Source of the DNA: Stichopus chloronotus
Lineage: Eukaryota > Echinodermata > Holothuroidea > Aspidochirotida > Stichopodidae
DNA: 64,000 nucleotides
Direction: 5' to 3'
NCBI GenBank assembly: GCA_021234535.1
Contig: CM037843.1
Span: 18,569,911 to 18,633,910, forward strand
The notes under the pieces were generated by a model. The model was not told the DNA's origin. It saw only the letters and a list, made by a program, of their open reading frames with translations, and did not search any database. The position numbers and the translations under genes are program-made. The first letter of the stretch is position 1; each line of letters opens with the position of its first letter. This document shows positions 63,635-64,000 of this stretch, one piece after another.

Positions 63635-64000
63635 CTGCAGAGAATTTATTCATGTGCGAAAACTTTCGGATCAGTCACTTACGACTAAGTTTAAATTTAT
63701 CACGGAAAGCTAACACAGAGACAGACACATGAACATGCCTTACCAATATTTTAGAAAATAAGTGGTCAATGATGTTAAAACGATGGATAATACAATTGAC
63801 AATAAGTAAAATCAAACTTAAATGTGAGGGTGAAGCATGTTCACCAGTGCATTATATTTTCCTTTAGCATAGTTTTCCAACTAATGTTTGCAAAATGAAA
63901 CTTTTTATCAATATTATGGGAAAAAAATTGTCTTGTTTATCATTTATAGTCTTCAGCATATTTTGATTATGAAGGTGTGAAAGGTTTCACCTTGTTTAAA
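63635..64000 (-). other. Upstream flank of the auxiliary gene's first visible exon
   Basis: The exon at 63523-63634 begins in phase 0 after CTCTGCAG, so coding continues to the right. A minus-strand donor-like GTAAGG (63740-63745) may end the next upstream exon, but I could not define a reliable frame for it. The N-terminus and signal peptide are not in the window. Confidence 0.35.

Overview
The window is intron-rich, AT-rich animal nuclear DNA. It is probably from a marine invertebrate deuterostome, most likely an echinoderm. The clues are a CatSper sperm calcium channel locus (a gene family lost in many animal lineages), GPCR genes split inside the DRY codon, abundant poly-G runs and microsatellites, and frequent TAGGCCTA-like words. 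Species is not identified. All intron/exon models were assembled by eye from splice sites, reading phase and family motifs.

Layout. 1-5.8 kb: repeats and unassigned DNA. 5.8-9.9 kb (+): a two-exon class A GPCR. 10-23.5 kb: repeats, including a 1.48-kb hAT-type element with an exact 8-bp target duplication, a 120-bp tandem array, a 150-bp array and a GAGTAC-rich array. 23.6-26.7 kb (+): a second, paralogous GPCR with the same phase-2 intron; its intron carries a 66-bp near-perfect palindrome, a CA microsatellite and a probable LINE fragment. 29.2-46.8 kb (+): a complete 12-exon gene for a CatSper pore subunit, best matched to CATSPER1 (500 residues, seven S4 arginines, pore TLDDW). Its 7.3-kb fifth intron holds a composite minisatellite also found at the window start, and a second hAT-type element. 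47.8 kb to the right edge (-): at least 18 exons (637 residues, 5' end missing) of a single-pass CatSper auxiliary subunit of the delta/epsilon type.

The two CatSper genes converge tail to tail with about 1 kb between stop codons. In other animals their products sit in the same complex of the sperm flagellum: the pore subunit conducts calcium, and the auxiliary subunit adds a large glycosylated ectodomain. This physical linkage is the main biological point of the window. The GPCR pair is an independent tandem duplication, resembling adenosine/amine-type receptors, with unknown ligand.
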